NCBI GenBank assembly: GCA_949738935.1 | Contig: CATJCJ010000614.1 | Span: 1-40,147, forward strand | Reading direction: 5' to 3' | Length of the DNA stretch: 40,147 nucleotides | Origin: an uncultured Eubacteriales bacterium | GTDB taxonomy: Bacteria > Bacillota > Clostridia > Lachnospirales > CAG-274 | Part shown: positions 24,539-32,487 of the stretch, in pieces | Position numbering within the stretch: the first letter of the stretch is position 1 | How the letters are laid out: each line of letters opens with the position of its first letter | Program-made: the position numbers and the translations under genes | Notes under the pieces: generated by a model | Told to the model about the DNA's origin: nothing | The model's input: the letters and a program-made list of their open reading frames with translations, nothing else | The model's database searches: none

Positions 24539-26182
24539 ATGAAGAAACTACTGAAAACAATCCTTGAGAGAGTCCGAAAGAAGCCCTTCTCTTTTCAGAC
24601 CTTCGAGGACTTGTACTATATGTGCAAGGAAGCAATGAAGGAAGACACCGACCTCGGTGTGAAATATCTGAAATTGCTCTCGACTGAGATCGAAAAGGCA
24701 TTCCGCAGTCCCGGACTGTCGGAAGCGGACGTACACAAACTGTACGATCTGCATAAGCGAGTGTGCTATGCCGCCGCAAAATATGACTTTGACTCCTACC
24801 TTCTGTATGTCGAATGGAACAGAGACCCGGAGAAGAAGTTCTACCCTCCTCGCCGGAAGGTGCTGAAACAAGTAGTGGACGCTCTACAGGAGCTTGCCGA
24901 TGATAAACTGGATTTGCTGGCAGTCTCCCTTCCTCCCGGTAGCGGTAAGACCACTCTCGCTATCTTCTATCTGACATGGCTTGGCGGCAAGATTCCCAAC
25001 GACCCTATGCTGACAGGTAGCCACTCGAACTCCTTCGTCCGTGGTGTCTATGACGAATGTCTGAGAATCATGGATAAGAACGGCGATTACCTGTGGCATG
25101 AAGTGTTCCCGGATATACAGGTCACGAACACCAACGCAAAGGACTGTCGTATCGACCTCGACAAGCGTCAGCGTTTTGAGACGTTGGAGTTCACCTCTAT
25201 CGGTACAGGTAACGCTGGTCTGTATCGTGCGGCAACCCTCCTCTACTGTGATGACTTGGTGTCGGGTATCGAGGTTGCTCTGTCGAAGGAACGACTCGAC
25301 AAGCTGTGGGAAACCTACACCACTGACCTTCGTCAGCGTAAGATCGGAGACCACTGCAAGGAGCTTCACATTGCTACACGCTGGTCGGTTCATGATGTAA
25401 TCGGTAGACTTGAGCGTGAGTACGGTGACAATGATCGAGCGAAGTTCATCGTTGTTCCGGCTCTCGATGAAAATGACGAGTCCAACTTCGACTACGCTTA
25501 CGGTGTCGGATTCACTACGAGATTCTACCACGAGCAGAGAAATATCATGGACGATGTAAGCTGGCGAGCATTGTATATGAATGAACCTATTGAACGTGAA
25601 GGTCTTGTTTATGCACAGGACGAGCTTCGCCGCTACTTCGAGCTTCCGAGTGAAGACCCGGACGCTATTATCGGTATTTGCGATACGAAGGACAAAGGTG
25701 CTGACTACGCTTTCCTCCCTGTGGCTTACGTCTACGGACAGGACTACTATATTCACGATTGTGTCTGCGACAACGGTCTGCCGAACATCGTGGACGCTCG
25801 ACTGACTGAAATCCTTGTCCGAGATAAGGTCAAGTCCTGTAGGTTCGAGTCCAACTCCGCCGGAAGACGTGTGGCTGAGAAAATTCAAGAGGAGGTCAAG
25901 AAAAAGGGCGGCATTACCCATATCACGACCAAGTTCACCACTGCCAATAAGGAAACGAAGATCATCGTCAACAGTGCATGGGTTAAGGAGCATTGTCTGT
26001 TCAAGGACGCTTCCCTCTATCAGAAGAAGTCCGACTACGGCAAAATGATGGATATGCTCTGCTCCTACACCGTTGCTGGTAAGAACAAGCACGATGATAT
26101 TCCCGATGGCATGGCTATGTTGGCGGAATATGCACAGTCCTTGAGCGGTCAGAAGGTCGAGGTCTTCAAAAGACCGTGGTAA
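24539..26182 (+). CDS. Terminase large subunit
   Basis: Walker A SLPPGSGKTT, LLYCDDLVSG acidic motif, nuclease domain GICDTKDKGADYAFLPVAYVYGQDYYI. Confidence 0.92.
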   Translation: MKKLLKTILERVRKKPFSFQTFEDLYYMCKEAMKEDTDLGVKYLKLLSTEIEKAFRSPGLSEADVHKLYDLHKRVCYAAAKYDFDSYLLYVEWNRDPEKKFYPPRRKVLKQVVDALQELADDKLDLLAVSLPPGSGKTTLAIFYLTWLGGKIPNDPMLTGSHSNSFVRGVYDECLRIMDKNGDYLWHEVFPDIQVTNTNAKDCRIDLDKRQRFETLEFTSIGTGNAGLYRAATLLYCDDLVSGIEVALSKERLDKLWETYTTDLRQRKIGDHCKELHIATRWSVHDVIGRLEREYGDNDRAKFIVVPALDENDESNFDYAYGVGFTTRFYHEQRNIMDDVSWRALYMNEPIEREGLVYAQDELRRYFELPSEDPDAIIGICDTKDKGADYAFLPVAYVYGQDYYIHDCVCDNGLPNIVDARLTEILVRDKVKSCRFESNSAGRRVAEKIQEEVKKKGGITHITTKFTTANKETKIIVNSAWVKEHCLFKDASLYQKKSDYGKMMDMLCSYTVAGKNKHDDIPDGMAMLAEYAQSLSGQKVEVFKRPW

Positions 26183-26236
26183 TTCACAATTTCCACATAG
26201 TTTTCCACAGAAAATTCTAAAAAGAAGAATTAGAAC

Positions 26237-26266
26237 TTGATTTTTTACGAATTGCTGTGGTATAAT
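26237..26266 (+). promoter_or_regulatory. Putative late promoter TTGATT-N18-(TGG)TATAAT
   Basis: Intergenic between terL and portal, extended -10. Confidence 0.65.
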
Positions 26267-26295
26267 GATAAAGGTAAAAGTGTATAGAGTTTTAA

Positions 26296-26356
26296 GTGGC
26301 GCATGATTGCGATTTGGAAACTTCGGTTTCTATCGGTCATGCGCCATTTTTATTTT
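26296..26356 (+). ncRNA. Leader hairpin copy B upstream of portal
   Basis: GTGGCGCATGATTGCGA-TTTG[GAAAC-TTCG-GTTTC]TATCGG-TCATGCGCC-ATTTTTATTTT. Confidence 0.7.
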
Positions 26357-26384
26357 CAATCATTCAAAGAAAGGAGGGGCAATC

Positions 26385-27821
26385 GTGGGAAATACCGTTG
26401 ACACTTCAAAAGGTCTGTCTCAGACAAGGCAAATGAACGGCAGACGTGTTATCAAGACCAGCGTCCGTGAGATCACCGCAGATAACGTGGTCGATGTGTT
26501 GCAGAAAGCTCTTGGCACACACGAACTGAACCGCAGTGAGATTGATTACCTGTGGAACTACTACCGTGGTAAACAGCCTATTCTCCACAGAACCAAAGAA
26601 GTGCGCCCCGAAATCTGCAACAAGATTGTAGAAAACCGAGCGAACGAGATTGTCTCCTTCAAGGTCGGCTACTTGTGTGGTGAACCCATTCAGTATGTCG
26701 GCAGAAACGGTGAGGAAGCTACCGCAAAGGCTATCGCCGCTTTGAATGAGCTTATGTTCGCAGAGGATAAAGCCACTAAAGACCAAGAGATTGTCGAGTG
26801 GCAAATGATTTGCGGCACTGCATATCGTTTGGTTCTGCCGGACGAGAAGAATGAGGAAGACGAAGCCCCCTTCGAGCTTCACACTCTCGACCCTCGTGAT
26901 ACCTTCGTTGTTTATTCCAGCGAGATCGGCAACAAGCCGCTCATGGGTGTGAAGTATTACAAGGACGATGAAGAAGTTCTTCGCTTCTCTGTCTACACCG
27001 AGAACCGCTACTACCTTATCGAAGGTGACATTCTGAAAGAGGAAAAGGCTCATGCCCTTGACATGATTCCTATTTTTGAGTACCCGGCGAACAATGCTCG
27101 ACTCGGCTCTTTCGAGATTGTCCTTCCTCTGCTCGACACGATCAACAACATCGAGTCGAACCGTATGGACGGTATGGAGCAGACCATACAGGCTTTCATT
27201 AAGTTTGTGAACTGCGACATTACCGCTGATGATTTCAAGGAGCTGAAAGAGCTTGGCGCAATCAAGGTCAAGTCCGTGGACGGTGCAAACGCTGACGTGG
27301 ACGTTGTTACCAACGATCTGAACCAAGACCAGTCTCAGACTCTTAAAGAGGACTGCTACTCCGCTATCCTCACTATCTGCGGCATTCCGAACCGTAACGG
27401 TGGTTCTTCCACCTCTGATACAGGAGCGGCGGTACTGCTCCGTGACGGTTGGTCTCTTGCAGAAGCGAGGGCAAAGGACAGTGAGCATATGTTCAAGAAG
27501 TCCGAGAAGAAAATGCTCAAGCTGGTGCTTCGTATCTGCCGTGACCTCGGTGACATTAACCTTCGCTTGAAGGATATTGACATGAAGTTCACTCGTAGGA
27601 ACTACGAAGCAATTCAGAGCAAGTCTCAAGTGCTTGTCTCTATGCTACAGCAACCTAAGATTCACCCGATGTTGGCTTTCTCTCACTGTGGTATGTTCAC
27701 AGACCCCGAAAATGCTTACGCAATGAGCATGAAGCATTATGAGGAGGAACAGGAAAAGCTCGCACAGCAGAATCCAAACCCCAACCCACCTACAGACCCG
27801 GACGATAAGTCCAAGAAGTGA
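26385..27821 (+). CDS. Portal protein (SPP1 gp6-like)
   Basis: HELNRSEIDYLWNYYRGKQPILHRTKEVRPEICNKIVENRANEIVSFKVGYLCGEP. Confidence 0.9.
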   Translation: MGNTVDTSKGLSQTRQMNGRRVIKTSVREITADNVVDVLQKALGTHELNRSEIDYLWNYYRGKQPILHRTKEVRPEICNKIVENRANEIVSFKVGYLCGEPIQYVGRNGEEATAKAIAALNELMFAEDKATKDQEIVEWQMICGTAYRLVLPDEKNEEDEAPFELHTLDPRDTFVVYSSEIGNKPLMGVKYYKDDEEVLRFSVYTENRYYLIEGDILKEEKAHALDMIPIFEYPANNARLGSFEIVLPLLDTINNIESNRMDGMEQTIQAFIKFVNCDITADDFKELKELGAIKVKSVDGANADVDVVTNDLNQDQSQTLKEDCYSAILTICGIPNRNGGSSTSDTGAAVLLRDGWSLAEARAKDSEHMFKKSEKKMLKLVLRICRDLGDINLRLKDIDMKFTRRNYEAIQSKSQVLVSMLQQPKIHPMLAFSHCGMFTDPENAYAMSMKHYEEEQEKLAQQNPNPNPPTDPDDKSKK

Positions 27822-27849
27822 TGTTTGAGCGGTTCGCCGCTTCTAATAT

Positions 27850-27916
27850 CGTCAGAGAAGACGTTAATCGCAAAAGGTAGAGAAACCTTAAATCGCAAAA
27901 TAAGACAGAGAAGTCT
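27850..27916 (+). ncRNA. Triple tandem hairpin element with identical AGAGAA hexaloops
   Basis: CGTC-AGAGAA-GACG (27850-27863); AAGGT-AGAGAA-ACCTT (27874-27889); AGAC-AGAGAA-GTCT (27903-27916); linkers share AATCGCAAAA. Confidence 0.75.
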
Positions 27917-27939
27917 ACAAACGCAAGGAGGAATATCAA

Positions 27940-28509
27940 ATGGCAAAGATTGATGTAACACAGATCGAGGGTTACGCAGAAATGTCCGCAGAGGACAAGT
28001 TGAAAGCCCTTGAGGGATTCGACATTCCCGACCCGGATTACAGCGGCTATGTGAAGAAGGACGTTTTCGATAAGACCGCTTCCGAGCTGGCTGGTGTCAA
28101 GAAACAGCTCAAGGACAAAATGACCGATGATGAAGCGGCAAAGCAGAAGGAACAGGAGGAACGTGAGGAGTTGCAGTCCAAGTACGACAAGCTCTTGCGT
28201 GAATCTGAGATTTCCAAGCATAAGGCGAAGTTGCTGGGTCTCGGTTACGATGAAAAGCTGGCTGATGAAACCGCAGAAGCTATGGCTGATGGGGATATGG
28301 AGAAGGTGTTCGCCAATCAGAAGAAGCACCTCGATTCCGTAGAGAAGCGAGTTCGTGCTGACGCTCTCAAAGATACTCCTAAACCTACTCCCGATGGAGA
28401 TTCCAAGACAATGACACTCGATAAATTCCGTAAGTTGTCCCCGGCGGAGCGTGCCGCTTTCTTCGAGGAACACCCGGAAGAATACAAAGAATTATACGGA
28501 GGTAATTAA
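27940..28509 (+). CDS. Scaffolding protein (phage GP20-like)
   Basis: Acidic coiled-coil ORF between portal and capsid. Confidence 0.85.
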   Translation: MAKIDVTQIEGYAEMSAEDKLKALEGFDIPDPDYSGYVKKDVFDKTASELAGVKKQLKDKMTDDEAAKQKEQEEREELQSKYDKLLRESEISKHKAKLLGLGYDEKLADETAEAMADGDMEKVFANQKKHLDSVEKRVRADALKDTPKPTPDGDSKTMTLDKFRKLSPAERAAFFEEHPEEYKELYGGN

Positions 28510-28511
28510 CA

Positions 28512-29324
28512 ATGGCTCATAAGATTTATGACAATTTCTTCCTCTCCAATGAGGTTGAAGACCAGTTCAATTCCCACTTGAACTTACAGCAGTTCTGTAC
28601 TGTTGATAACTCTCTCGTGGGCGAAGCTGGTATGAAGCGCAAGATCAACGTCTACACCGCTACTGACGGTACTCAGAAGTTGGGTATGGGCGAGGGCAAT
28701 ACCAAGTCTATCGAAGTTTCCTACGCTGAGAAGGAGTACGAAATTCTGCTCGCTCAGAACCGTTTTGAATACTTCGATGAACAGGCTATGACTGATCCTA
28801 TGCTTGTTCCTGTCGGTGTCCGCCACATGGGTACTGATATGTTCAACACGGTCAATGCGGACATTTTCGCAGAGTTCAACAAGGCTACTCTGACTCACGA
28901 AGCTACTTCTTACGGTTTCGGCACTTTCGCTGACGCTGTTGCGAAGCTGAACCTTGAGGAGATCGAGGGTGTGAACATCTTCGGTTTCGTGAATCCGGCT
29001 GACATGGCTGAGATTCGTAAGGCTCTGAACGAAGACCTCAAGTACGTTGAGTCCTTCGCTCGTAATGGCTACGTTGGTACTGTTGCTGGTGTAAACATCT
29101 ACACCAAGAAGGACGCTGTGTCCGGCACTATCATCATTGCCACTAAGGAAGCAGTTACCATCTTCAATAAGAAGGGTACTGAAATCGAGCAGATCACTAA
29201 GAATGCTCGTTCCGAGACTGCGGCTAATACTCGTCTGAACACCATCTTCTCTCGTAAGTATTACCTTGCCGCTCTGACTGACGCTACTAAGGCAGTGAAG
29301 ATCACTGTTGCCGAGAGCGTCTAA
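28512..29324 (+). CDS. Major capsid protein
   Basis: Position after scaffold; typical length and composition. Confidence 0.85.
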   Translation: MAHKIYDNFFLSNEVEDQFNSHLNLQQFCTVDNSLVGEAGMKRKINVYTATDGTQKLGMGEGNTKSIEVSYAEKEYEILLAQNRFEYFDEQAMTDPMLVPVGVRHMGTDMFNTVNADIFAEFNKATLTHEATSYGFGTFADAVAKLNLEEIEGVNIFGFVNPADMAEIRKALNEDLKYVESFARNGYVGTVAGVNIYTKKDAVSGTIIIATKEAVTIFNKKGTEIEQITKNARSETAANTRLNTIFSRKYYLAALTDATKAVKITVAESV

Positions 29325-29349
29325 ATCTAAGAACAGGAGGACAGGAAGT

Positions 29350-29601
29350 ATGTACGAAGTTGTAAGAGCGTTCAGAGACGCTAAGAACGAAGATCACTAC
29401 TACGGTGTAGGTGACACCTACCCTGTGTCCGGCTACAAGCCTACTAAGGCTCGTATTGAGGAGCTTGAGAAGGGCAAGAACAAGCACGGTAAGGTCTATA
29501 TCAAGAAGGTTGCAGAGGACGAAACTCCCGACAACGGTTCTGAGCAGACCGATGGTGCTGACACTGCCGATCAGACTCCCGACAACGGTTCTGAGGAATA
29601 A
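29350..29601 (+). CDS. Small head protein with duplicated C-terminal TPDNGSE segment
   Basis: MYEVVRAFRDAKNEDHYYGVGDTYPVSGYKPTKARIEEL...; ACTCCCGACAACGGTTCTGAG repeated. Confidence 0.65.
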   Translation: MYEVVRAFRDAKNEDHYYGVGDTYPVSGYKPTKARIEELEKGKNKHGKVYIKKVAEDETPDNGSEQTDGADTADQTPDNGSEE

Positions 29602-29620
29602 GTAAAGGAGGTCGGATAAC

Positions 29621-29938
29621 ATGACGCACGATGAAAAGCTGACTGCGCTCAAGGCTATGGTCGGCGGCTCTGACACTGACGAAGTGTTATCCGCCTATCT
29701 GAACCTCGCCGGAGGTAAGATTATCGCTAAAGCATATCCGTACAAAAGCGAAGTGACCGAAGTTCCGGCTCAGTACCACTACCTACAGGTAGAGATAGCC
29801 GCCTATATGCTGAACAAGCGTGGTGCGGAAGGTCAGACTTCTCATACCGAGAACGGTATTACGAGACAGTATGAAAATGCCGATGTACCAGCTTCCATGC
29901 TGAAAGCGATTACTCCCTATTGTGGGGTGATTAAATGA
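29621..29938 (+). CDS. Head-tail connector
   Basis: MTHDEKLTALKAMVGGSDTDEVLSAYLNLAGGKIIAKAYPY; synteny. Confidence 0.8.
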   Translation: MTHDEKLTALKAMVGGSDTDEVLSAYLNLAGGKIIAKAYPYKSEVTEVPAQYHYLQVEIAAYMLNKRGAEGQTSHTENGITRQYENADVPASMLKAITPYCGVIK

Positions 29939-30342
29939 GGTGCATGAACAGAAACAAGGTAAAGTTCTTCTACTCTCTGTATGAAGGACGAGAACCTATC
30001 ACAGACGAGTACGGTAATGTGACAGGCGAATATGACGTAAAACACGGTAATCCGACTGAGGGCTATGCCAATATCTCTGCCGCAAAGGGTGAAACTCAGA
30101 CACGGCAGTTCGGTGAGTCTGAGACCTATGACAAGGTGATTGTCATGGATAACGAAGCTCCTCCGATTGACGAATACTCAGTGCTTTGGGTCGATACCGT
30201 TCCCCAGCTCAATAAGGACGGTTCGTTGGCGGTGGACGAGGAAGGTAACGTGCTTACCCCTCATGACTACATCGTCAAGAAGGTTGCAAAGAGCTTGAAT
30301 AACGTGTCGATTGCGATAAGCAAGGTGAACGTCAGTGGCTAA
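29935..30342 (+). CDS. Head closure/stopper-like protein
   Basis: Synteny and composition. Confidence 0.7.
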   Translation: MRCMNRNKVKFFYSLYEGREPITDEYGNVTGEYDVKHGNPTEGYANISAAKGETQTRQFGESETYDKVIVMDNEAPPIDEYSVLWVDTVPQLNKDGSLAVDEEGNVLTPHDYIVKKVAKSLNNVSIAISKVNVSG

Positions 30343-30856
30343 GAAGGTTATCAAGTTCGGATTATCGGAACGTGAGATCGACAGGGCTTTGAAGGAACTG
30401 GAACAGTACAAGCAAGACCTCATTCGTAAGACAGAAATTCTCCGTGAGAGGATTGCTGAGAGGATTGCAGATCAGTCCCGGAGCGGTTTTGCCGGAGCGA
30501 TTGTAGACGATCTGTTGAAGGGCGGTCAGAGAACCGCCGAGGTCAACGTATCAGTCGAAGTCCGGGATAATATCTCGGTGATAATCGCAAGCGGCGAGGA
30601 CGCAATTTGGGCTGAGTTTGGTGCTGGTGTGTATCACAACGGTTCAGTAGGAAGCTCCCCACACCCCAAAGGTGCGGAACTCGGTTTCACAATCGGCGGT
30701 TACGGCAAAGGCATGGGTAAAAAGGAGACTTGGGGCTTCTATGAAGACGGTGAATTGCGCTTGACGCATGGCGCACCAGCGGTAATGCCTATGTACAATG
30801 CCGTGAAGACCGTATGTACGGAAATCGCTGATATTGCAAGGGAGGTGTTCAAATGA
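30335..30856 (+). CDS. HK97 gp10-like tail completion protein
   Basis: Synteny; FGLSEREIDRALKELEQYKQDL...WAEFGAGVYHNG. Confidence 0.75.
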   Translation: MAKKVIKFGLSEREIDRALKELEQYKQDLIRKTEILRERIAERIADQSRSGFAGAIVDDLLKGGQRTAEVNVSVEVRDNISVIIASGEDAIWAEFGAGVYHNGSVGSSPHPKGAELGFTIGGYGKGMGKKETWGFYEDGELRLTHGAPAVMPMYNAVKTVCTEIADIAREVFK

Positions 30857-31257
30857 TTGACATGGAAAACGAGATTTTCAACGAAGTATCTGAGAGAGTC
30901 CGGGCGAAGTACCCGAACATTTTCATGACAGGTGAGTATGTGAAGTCTCCCTCCTCTTTCCCTTGTGTATCACTTGTTGAAGCGGACAATGCGACATTCC
31001 GAAACTCGCAGACTTCCGATGGTAAAGAAAACCATGCGGCGGTCATGTACGAGCTGAATGTCTACTCCAACAAGACCAAAGGTAAAAAGGCAGAGTGTAA
31101 AGAGATCGTGGTTTTCATTGATGAAATTCTCATGGAGCTGAACTTCACTCGACTTATGCTCGAACCTGTACCTAACCAAGACGAAGCAACCATTTATCGA
31201 ATGCTCGGACGCTACCGGGCAGTCATTTCAAAAAACAAAACGATTTATAGGAGGTAA
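30853..31257 (+). CDS. Tail terminator-like protein
   Basis: Synteny; ENEIFNEVSERVRAKYPNIFMTGEY...YELNVYSNKTKGKKAECKEI. Confidence 0.7.
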   Translation: MIDMENEIFNEVSERVRAKYPNIFMTGEYVKSPSSFPCVSLVEADNATFRNSQTSDGKENHAAVMYELNVYSNKTKGKKAECKEIVVFIDEILMELNFTRLMLEPVPNQDEATIYRMLGRYRAVISKNKTIYRR

Positions 31258-31263
31258 ACCGAA

Positions 31264-31689
31264 ATGGCAATTTCTACCTACAAGGTTTTTCTTATGAAGA
31301 AGACCGAAAATGCTTATGAAAAGCTCGTTGACATTAAGGACTTCCCCGATTTGGGTGGTGCGCCGGAAATGTTGGAGACAACTACTCTTTCCGACAAAAT
31401 GCAGACCTATATTCCGGGTATTCAGTCCCTTGACGCTCTCGCTTTCACTGCGAACTACACCAAGGACGATTACACCAAGCTCAAGGCTCTTGAGGGTGTA
31501 GAGAACGACTACGCTGTGTGGTTCGGCGGCACTGAGGAAGCTGGTGTCGTGACTCCTACTGGCACTGATGGCAAGTTCGAGTTCAAGGGTCAGCTTTCCG
31601 CTTATCCCGTTGGTGGCGGTGTGAATGAGGTAGTTGATATGAACATCACTATCGCTCCTTCCACTCCTATCACTATGGCAGAAGCGTAA
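31264..31689 (+). CDS. Major tail protein
   Basis: MAISTYKVFLMKKTENAYEKLVDIKDFPDLGGAPEMLETTTLSDKMQTYIPGI. Confidence 0.85.
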   Translation: MAISTYKVFLMKKTENAYEKLVDIKDFPDLGGAPEMLETTTLSDKMQTYIPGIQSLDALAFTANYTKDDYTKLKALEGVENDYAVWFGGTEEAGVVTPTGTDGKFEFKGQLSAYPVGGGVNEVVDMNITIAPSTPITMAEA

Positions 31690-31715
31690 TCAAGAAATAA
31701 CAGGAGGACAGACAA

Positions 31716-32045
31716 ATGGCTAAACAGCTTATTTTTACTTTTGAAGACAAGGAGTACACGCTTGAGTTCAATCGCAGAACTGTGGCGGAAATGGAGAAGA
31801 AGGGGTTCATTGCTTCCGAGATCACGGATAAGCCCATGAGTACCCTTCCGGCTCTGTTCGCCGGAGCGTTCCTTGCACATCACAGATTTGTGAAACAGGA
31901 CGTAATCGACAAAATTTATTCCAAACTTACCAAGAAAGAGGACTTGATCGGCAAGCTGGCTGAAATGTACAACGAACCGATCATGGCTCTCGTAGAGGAA
32001 CCCGAAGAAGACAAGGGAAACGTGAACTGGACAGCAACTTGGTAA
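31716..32045 (+). CDS. Tail assembly chaperone (G-like product)
   Basis: Position between major tail protein and tape measure. Confidence 0.8.
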   Translation: MAKQLIFTFEDKEYTLEFNRRTVAEMEKKGFIASEITDKPMSTLPALFAGAFLAHHRFVKQDVIDKIYSKLTKKEDLIGKLAEMYNEPIMALVEEPEEDKGNVNWTATW

Positions 32046-32482
32046 GTGACTTGCTGTCCTCCACTGAGGGGAGTGGTGGTGTAACTGCCACTGCTCCCCT
32101 CAAAACTTACACAGAGAAATTCCATGAGCTTTTTCCGTACTATCTGTCAATCGGTATGACCGAGGAGCAGTATTGGGACAGAGACAGCACACTTGTGGTG
32201 GCATATCGCAAGGCGGAAGAACTCAAAACCAACAGGAAAAATCAAGAAATGTGGCTACAGGGTGCGTATGTGTACGAAGCTCTGTGCCGGGTATCTCCTC
32301 TCCTTCATGCGTTCGCCAAGAAGGGAACGAAACCTGTACCTTATATCGCTGAACCGTTTGCTATCACTGAGAAACAGGCGGAATACAGACAGGAGGAAAA
32401 GGAAAAGAAGAACTTCGATAAGGGCAAAACGATGATGGAAGGATTCATGATACGACACAACAAAAAGTTTGAAGGGAAGTGA
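31716..32482 (+). CDS. Tail assembly chaperone GT-like fusion by -1 frameshift
   Basis: GGGAAAC slip site; -1 frame reads RELDSNLVSDLLSSTEG... to 32482. Confidence 0.8.
32015..32021 (+). promoter_or_regulatory. -1 programmed frameshift slippery heptamer G GGA AAC
   Basis: In the correct codon phase of the upstream ORF (aa|g gga aac|gtg); -1 frame continues into the 32039-32482 ORF. Confidence 0.85.
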
Positions 32483-32487
32483 GAACC

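Noticed and set aside
24884-26092. 402-aa minus-strand ORF antisense to terL
   Set aside because: Overlaps terminase large subunit completely; antisense open frame due to codon usage.
26406-27629. 407-aa minus-strand ORF antisense to portal
   Set aside because: Same artefact; portal on the plus strand is well supported.
27850-27927. CRISPR-like array or short repeat-peptide gene
   Set aside because: Units are hairpins of 14-16 nt with 11-14 nt linkers, not repeat/spacer; the 19-aa frame MFERFAASNIVREDVNRKR* stops within the second unit and spacing is not a multiple of 3.
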